From an uncultured Lysobacteraceae bacterium (lineage in GTDB: Bacteria; Pseudomonadota; Gammaproteobacteria; Xanthomonadales; Rhodanobacteraceae), in the NCBI GenBank assembly GCA_946482585.1, contig CAMLSI010000173.1:1-9952 (forward strand): a DNA stretch of 9,952 nucleotides, in the 5' to 3' direction. The notes beneath the pieces are model-generated. The model saw only the letters and a program-made list of their open reading frames with translations. It searched no databases and was not told where the DNA came from. Both the position numbers and the translations under genes were made by a program. Positions 7,134-9,952 of this stretch are shown here, in pieces (positions within the stretch are counted from its first letter, which is position 1; each line of letters starts with the position of its first letter).

Positions 7134-7994
7134 ATGACCCACGTCGTTCACGAACTCATCGACCTCCTCGCGCTCGAGCGTCTCGAAGACAATCTGTTCC
7201 GCGGCCAGAGCCGCGATATCGGCACCAAGTACGTCTTCGGCGGACAGGTCCTCGGACAGGCACTGTCGGCTGCGCAGAAAACCGTCGACGGACCGCGCCA
7301 CGCGCATTCGCTGCACGCCTATTTCCTGCGCGCCGGCGATATCGACGCGCCCATCGTGTATTCGGTCGAACGCACGCGCGACGGCAGCAGCTTCTCGGTG
7401 CGCCGCGTCGTCGCGATCCAGCACGGCCAGCCGATCTTCACCTGTTCGGTCAGCTTCCAGATCGACGAAGGCGGGGTCGAGCATCAGCTGTCGATGCCCG
7501 AGGTGCCCAAGCCCGACGATCTCGCGGCGCCGGCGCCCATCCCCCCGGAACAGCTCGAGCGCGTGCCGGTGAAACTGCAGCGCTGGCTCGGCATGAAGGG
7601 GCCGTTCGAGTTCCGCCACGTCTATCCGCGCGACGAATTCAATCCGCCGAAACGCCCGCCGTATCAGCAGGTCTGGTTCCGCCTGACCGACCGCGTGCCG
7701 GATTCGCCCGAACTGCATCGCACCCTGCTCGCCTACGCATCGGACTTCCATCTCGTCGGCACCGCGACGTTTCCGCACGGCATTTCGTATTTCCAGCCGA
7801 ACGTGCAGATGGCCAGCCTCGATCACGCGCTCTGGTTCCATCGCCCGTTCCGCGCCGACGAATGGCTGCTGTACAGCTGCGACAGCCCGAGCGCGCAGAA
7901 TGCGCGCGGTCTCGCGCGCGGGATGATCTACGACCACAACGGCGTGCTCGTCGCGAGCACGGCGCAGGAAGGTCTGATCCGCCTGACGAAATGA
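7134..7994 (+). CDS. tesB: Acyl-CoA thioesterase II (TesB)
   Basis: TesB is a cytosolic double-hotdog enzyme that hydrolyses medium- and long-chain acyl-CoA to free fatty acid and CoA. The 286-residue length equals that of E. coli TesB. The two hotdog halves are clear: FGGQVLGQALSAA near 35-50 with the SLHAYFLRAGD strand, and HRTLLAYASDFHLVG with MASLDHALWFHRPF in the second half. The catalytic residues described for E. coli TesB fall at the same numbers: Asp204 (YASDF) and Gln278 (STAQEG). Position 228 is Ser (ASLDHA) instead of Thr, a conservative hydroxyl exchange. ATG 7134 gives the expected N-terminus (LIDLLALERLEDNLFRG). There is no good ribosome site. The DUF2007 gene follows after 34 bases and may be cotranscribed. 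Confidence 0.95.
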   Translation: MTHVVHELIDLLALERLEDNLFRGQSRDIGTKYVFGGQVLGQALSAAQKTVDGPRHAHSLHAYFLRAGDIDAPIVYSVERTRDGSSFSVRRVVAIQHGQPIFTCSVSFQIDEGGVEHQLSMPEVPKPDDLAAPAPIPPEQLERVPVKLQRWLGMKGPFEFRHVYPRDEFNPPKRPPYQQVWFRLTDRVPDSPELHRTLLAYASDFHLVGTATFPHGISYFQPNVQMASLDHALWFHRPFRADEWLLYSCDSPSAQNARGLARGMIYDHNGVLVASTAQEGLIRLTK

Positions 7995-8028
7995 CGGCCG
8001 CGCACCGCGCCCTACGGAACGCCTACCG

Positions 8029-8472
8029 ATGAGACAGATCTACACTTCGCTGCGCCAGGAAAACATCGACCGCGTGGTCGCGCTCATGAACGAGCACGGC
8101 ATCGGGACCTCGGTGACCAACCGCTCCAACTACAAGGGCGGCGACTGGAAGCGTTTCAGCTACACGAACCGCCCGGACGCGAGCAGCTGGCCGCAGGTCT
8201 GGGTCGTCAACGCGAACGATCAGACGCGCGCACGCGAGCTGCTGCGCGAGGCCGGCATCGAACCGCCGGTGCGCTACGCGGAAGAGCTCGCGGCCTCGCG
8301 CGAACCGCTGTCCGGCCAGGCGCGCCATCGCGCCGTCGCGGGCCGCATGCGCATGGTCACGCTGTGCCTCGTCGGCGTCGCCGTGATGCTGCTGTCGATC
8401 CGTTCCTGCAGCACGTTCAAGGCGCAGGAAGAAACACCGAAACCGCAGGTCATTCCGATCACGACGCACTGA
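8029..8472 (+). CDS. DUF2007-type 'pathogenicity-like' protein with C-terminal membrane tail
   Basis: This 147-residue protein has two parts. Residues 1-80 fit the small DUF2007 (putative signal-transducing) fold: an opening strand MRQIYTSL, a helix ENIDRVVALMNEHGI, a strand with conserved aromatic residues (WKRFSY), then PQVWVVNANDQTRARELLREAGI. That last piece is the typical 'values in strand, then ARELL helix' ending of the family. Residues 108-124 form one hydrophobic helix (MVTLCLVGVAVMLLSI), followed by RSCS and a short polar tail rich in Pro and Glu. Relatives in xanthomonads are annotated as pathogenicity-like proteins without a shown function. The N-terminal domain is probably cytosolic and tail-anchored. 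A GGAA at 8015-8018 is a modest ribosome site for ATG 8029. Confidence 0.75.
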   Translation: MRQIYTSLRQENIDRVVALMNEHGIGTSVTNRSNYKGGDWKRFSYTNRPDASSWPQVWVVNANDQTRARELLREAGIEPPVRYAEELAASREPLSGQARHRAVAGRMRMVTLCLVGVAVMLLSIRSCSTFKAQEETPKPQVIPITTH

Positions 8473-8502
8473 CGGCGCGCACGGGCGGCGATCGCGACCG
8501 AC

Positions 8503-8507
8503 GGAGG
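8503..8507 (+). promoter_or_regulatory. Strong Shine-Dalgarno site for the DUF421 gene
   Basis: GGAGG lies ten bases before ATG 8518. It is the best ribosome site in the window and fixes this start. Confidence 0.6.
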
Positions 8508-8517
8508 ATCACGACGC

Positions 8518-8988
8518 ATGTGGCATCTGACCGAATCGTGGTGGGAGCTGATATTGCGGGGCAGCTTCGTCTATCTGGTGCTGTTCCTGTTGTTCCGTTT
8601 CTCCGGCAAGCGGCAGGCCGGACAGATGACGCCGTTCGACCTGTTGCTGCTGCTGATCATCTCCAATGCGGTGCAGAACGCGATGGTCGGCCAGGACACG
8701 TCAGTATCCGGCGGCTTGCTCGTCGCCGTCGTGCTGATCGCCTGGAATCAGCTGCTCGGCTGGATCACCAGCCGCAGCCGCCGCGTCGAGACGCTGCTCG
8801 AGGGCCGGCCGGAACTGCTCGTGCACAACGGCCGGGTATTTCCCGACGTGCTCGCGCGCAATCGCCTGTCGATCGAGGAACTGCGCTCGGCGCTGCGCCG
8901 CCAGGGCTGCTTCGACCTGAACGAAGTCGCGTTCGCCGTACTGGAACCCAACGGCGCGATTTCGGTCAAGACGCGCCGGGCGACGTAG
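8518..8988 (+). CDS. DUF421 (YetF-like) membrane protein
   Basis: The 156-residue product has three predicted membrane helices: about 11-29 (LILRGSFVYLVLFLLFRF), 39-57 (PFDLLLLLIISNAVQNAMV) and 64-83 (GGLLVAVVLIAWNQLLGWI). The loop between the first two carries the family motif SGKRQAGQMTPFDL. A soluble domain follows: RRVETLLEGRPELLVHNGRV, then a helix pair with LSIEELRSALRRQG, ending FAVLEPNGAISVK. This is the standard DUF421 layout, shorter than the Bacillus members. Family members such as YetF are linked to envelope or spore properties in Bacillus; no biochemical role is established for the proteobacterial ones. The gene sits 45 bases after the DUF2007 gene and its stop codon lies inside the candidate bpt promoter. 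Confidence 0.9.
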   Translation: MWHLTESWWELILRGSFVYLVLFLLFRFSGKRQAGQMTPFDLLLLLIISNAVQNAMVGQDTSVSGGLLVAVVLIAWNQLLGWITSRSRRVETLLEGRPELLVHNGRVFPDVLARNRLSIEELRSALRRQGCFDLNEVAFAVLEPNGAISVKTRRAT

Positions 8989-8991
8989 AAT
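8986..8991 (+). promoter_or_regulatory. Putative -10 element for bpt
   Basis: TAGAAT is followed by CCGTCCC, and its first three bases are the DUF421 stop codon. It lies 28 bases before ATG 9020. The -35 is weak (CGGTCA at 8963-8968 with a 17-base spacer). It resembles the -10 regions ahead of tesB and the Ser/Thr kinase. Confidence 0.45.
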
Positions 8992-9019
8992 CCGTCCCGA
9001 CGGCCCCCGGGATACACCG

Positions 9020-9736
9020 ATGAAATCCGATGTCGTCCGTTTGTTCCAGACCTTGCCGCACGACTGCGGATACTTCGCCGGCCGCATTGCGCAGAACCTC
9101 GTCATCGATCCGAGCGCGCCGCACTTGGCCGGCGTCTACGGCCTCGCGCTGACGCGCGGCTTCCGCCGCGCCGGCGGCCACGTCTACCACCCGCATTGCG
9201 GCAACTGCCGCGCCTGCGTGCCCTGCCGCGTCGACGTGCGGCGCTTCGACCCTGACCGCAGCCAGCGTCGCTGCCGCGCGCGCAATGCCGATCTGGAGAT
9301 CCGCGTCGAACCGGCGCGTTTCACCGAGGAATATTTCGATCTCTACCAGCGCTACCTGCTCGGCCGCCACCGCGGCGGCGGCATGGATTCGCCGCAACAG
9401 GAGGACTTCTCGCGCTTCCTCTATACCGACTGGAGCCCGACGCAGTTTCTCGAACTCCGGCGCAACGGCCGGCTGCTCGGCGTCGCCGTGACCGATGTCT
9501 GTGCGCAGGGGCTTTCGGCCGTGTATACCTTTTACGATCCGGCCGAGACCGCGCGCGGCCTCGGCACATTCGCCGTCCTGTCACAGCTCGCCTGGGCCGC
9601 GCGCGAAGGACTGCCGCATGTCTACCTCGGCTACTGGATCGCCGGCCATCCCAAGATGGACTACAAGCGCCGCTATCAGCCGCTCGAACTGCTCGTGCGC
9701 GGCGACTGGGTCACATTCGACCTCGCGGCGACCTGA
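9020..9736 (+). CDS. bpt: Aspartate/glutamate leucyltransferase (Bpt)
   Basis: Bpt transfers leucine from Leu-tRNA to proteins with N-terminal Asp or Glu, marking them for ClpS/ClpAP degradation (bacterial N-end rule). The 238-residue length is normal. The N-terminal ATE domain shows HDCGYFAGRIAQN with Cys16, and YHPHCGNCRACVPCRVDV with Cys60, 63, 66 and 69, then RRFDPDRSQRRCRARN. The C-terminal GNAT-like half shows EYFDLYQRYLLGRH, SRFLYTDWSPTQFLELR, LSAVYTFYDP and LGTFAVLSQLAWA, ending in YLGYWIAGHPKMDYKRRYQP. All are family hallmarks. ATG 9020 begins MKSDVVRLF, the usual start; only a weak GGGAT precedes it. It probably has its own promoter (TAGAAT at 8986) and may also be read through from DUF421. 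Confidence 0.95.
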   Translation: MKSDVVRLFQTLPHDCGYFAGRIAQNLVIDPSAPHLAGVYGLALTRGFRRAGGHVYHPHCGNCRACVPCRVDVRRFDPDRSQRRCRARNADLEIRVEPARFTEEYFDLYQRYLLGRHRGGGMDSPQQEDFSRFLYTDWSPTQFLELRRNGRLLGVAVTDVCAQGLSAVYTFYDPAETARGLGTFAVLSQLAWAAREGLPHVYLGYWIAGHPKMDYKRRYQPLELLVRGDWVTFDLAAT

Positions 9737-9824
9737 GGCCGATTCCGCGAGGCGTCGCCCACTGTTCGCTCGCAGCGGTCCGCATCGTTCTGCAGACCAT
9801 TCGTTGCCCCGAACCGGAGTCCGT
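9737..9824 (+). other. Intergenic gap after bpt
   Basis: These 88 bases hold no gene and no hairpin followed by T-residues. The only site I can support is GGAG at 9816-9819, five bases before ATG 9825, a good ribosome site for the next gene. No convincing -10/-35 pair is visible. Confidence 0.4.
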
Positions 9825-9952
9825 ATGTCGCCCTCGTCCCGCCTGCTCCTGACCGTACTGCTCGCCGCCGCCGGCGCGGCAAACGCGCAAGCCCCTGCCA
9901 AGGAAACCGCCGTCAACTGCAAGGGCCCGTTCAAGGCCCTGCTCGACGCCAG
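9825..9952 (+). CDS. Exported protein, 5' end only (partial)
   Basis: Only 42 codons lie in the window before it ends. Residues 1-21 are a clear Sec signal peptide: one Arg at position 6, a hydrophobic core LLLTVLLAAAG, and an ANA|Q cleavage site after residue 21. The mature start is Q-A-P-A-K-E-T-A followed by VNCKGPFKALLDA with Cys32. There is no lipobox, so the product is periplasmic or outer-membrane/secreted rather than a lipoprotein. The GGAG site five bases upstream supports this ATG. The family cannot be named from so short a piece. Confidence 0.7.
   Translation, partial: MSPSSRLLLTVLLAAAGAANAQAPAKETAVNCKGPFKALLDA

Noticed and set aside
1..9952. CRISPR array, insertion sequence, att site, tRNA or prophage genes
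   Set aside because: I saw no spaced direct repeats, transposase or integrase motifs, or RNA gene structures in either strand. Gene density and base use are uniform.

Overview
The window is GC-rich DNA with almost every base in genes, nearly all on the + strand, and strong G/C preference at third codon positions. The gene set points to a gammaproteobacterium, most likely of the Xanthomonadales/Lysobacterales (Rhodanobacteraceae-like). The pointers are an E. coli-length TesB, a DUF502 protein, a DUF2007 'pathogenicity-like' protein with a C-terminal membrane tail, Bpt leucyltransferase, and a beta-helix/VCBS exoprotein. This placement is inference from gene content; there is no rRNA or marker gene here. 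I see no mobile element, CRISPR array, tRNA or rRNA.

Layout. Positions 1-535 hold the last 23 codons of an unidentified gene, closely followed by a DUF4442 hotdog (thioesterase-like) gene. Positions 687-3410 encode a large secreted protein with a signal peptide, a parallel beta-helix, an Ig-like domain and a C-terminal set of VCBS/FG-GAP repeats. A small P-loop kinase gene (3458-4051, minus strand) converges on it. About 120 bp of divergent promoter region then separates that kinase from a 748-residue Hanks-type Ser/Thr kinase (4175-6421). The Ser/Thr kinase carries one transmembrane helix and a C-terminal domain of the formylglycine-generating-enzyme (FGE/SUMF1) fold. It overlaps a DUF502 membrane protein gene (GTG start at 6418) by four bases. 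Downstream, all on +, lie tesB (7134-7994), a DUF2007 protein with a membrane tail (8029-8472), a DUF421/YetF-type membrane protein (8518-8988), bpt (9020-9736) and the start of a gene for an exported protein (9825 to the window end).

How they work together. Most are housekeeping or envelope genes with no obvious shared pathway. The best-supported functional pair is the receptor-like kinase with DUF502, which are probably translationally coupled. The kinase looks like a transmembrane receptor: kinase in the cytosol, helical linker and FGE-like domain in the periplasm. The FGE-like domain has lost the cysteine pair that catalytic FGEs use, so it is more likely a binding domain than an enzyme. 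Three genes (the Ser/Thr kinase, tesB, bpt) share a promoter-like layout: a TANAAT hexamer followed by NCG and 27-31 nt to an ATG that lacks a good Shine-Dalgarno site.

I found no clearly new multi-gene system. The most interesting items are the kinase-FGE fusion with its DUF502 partner, and the repeated promoter layout.
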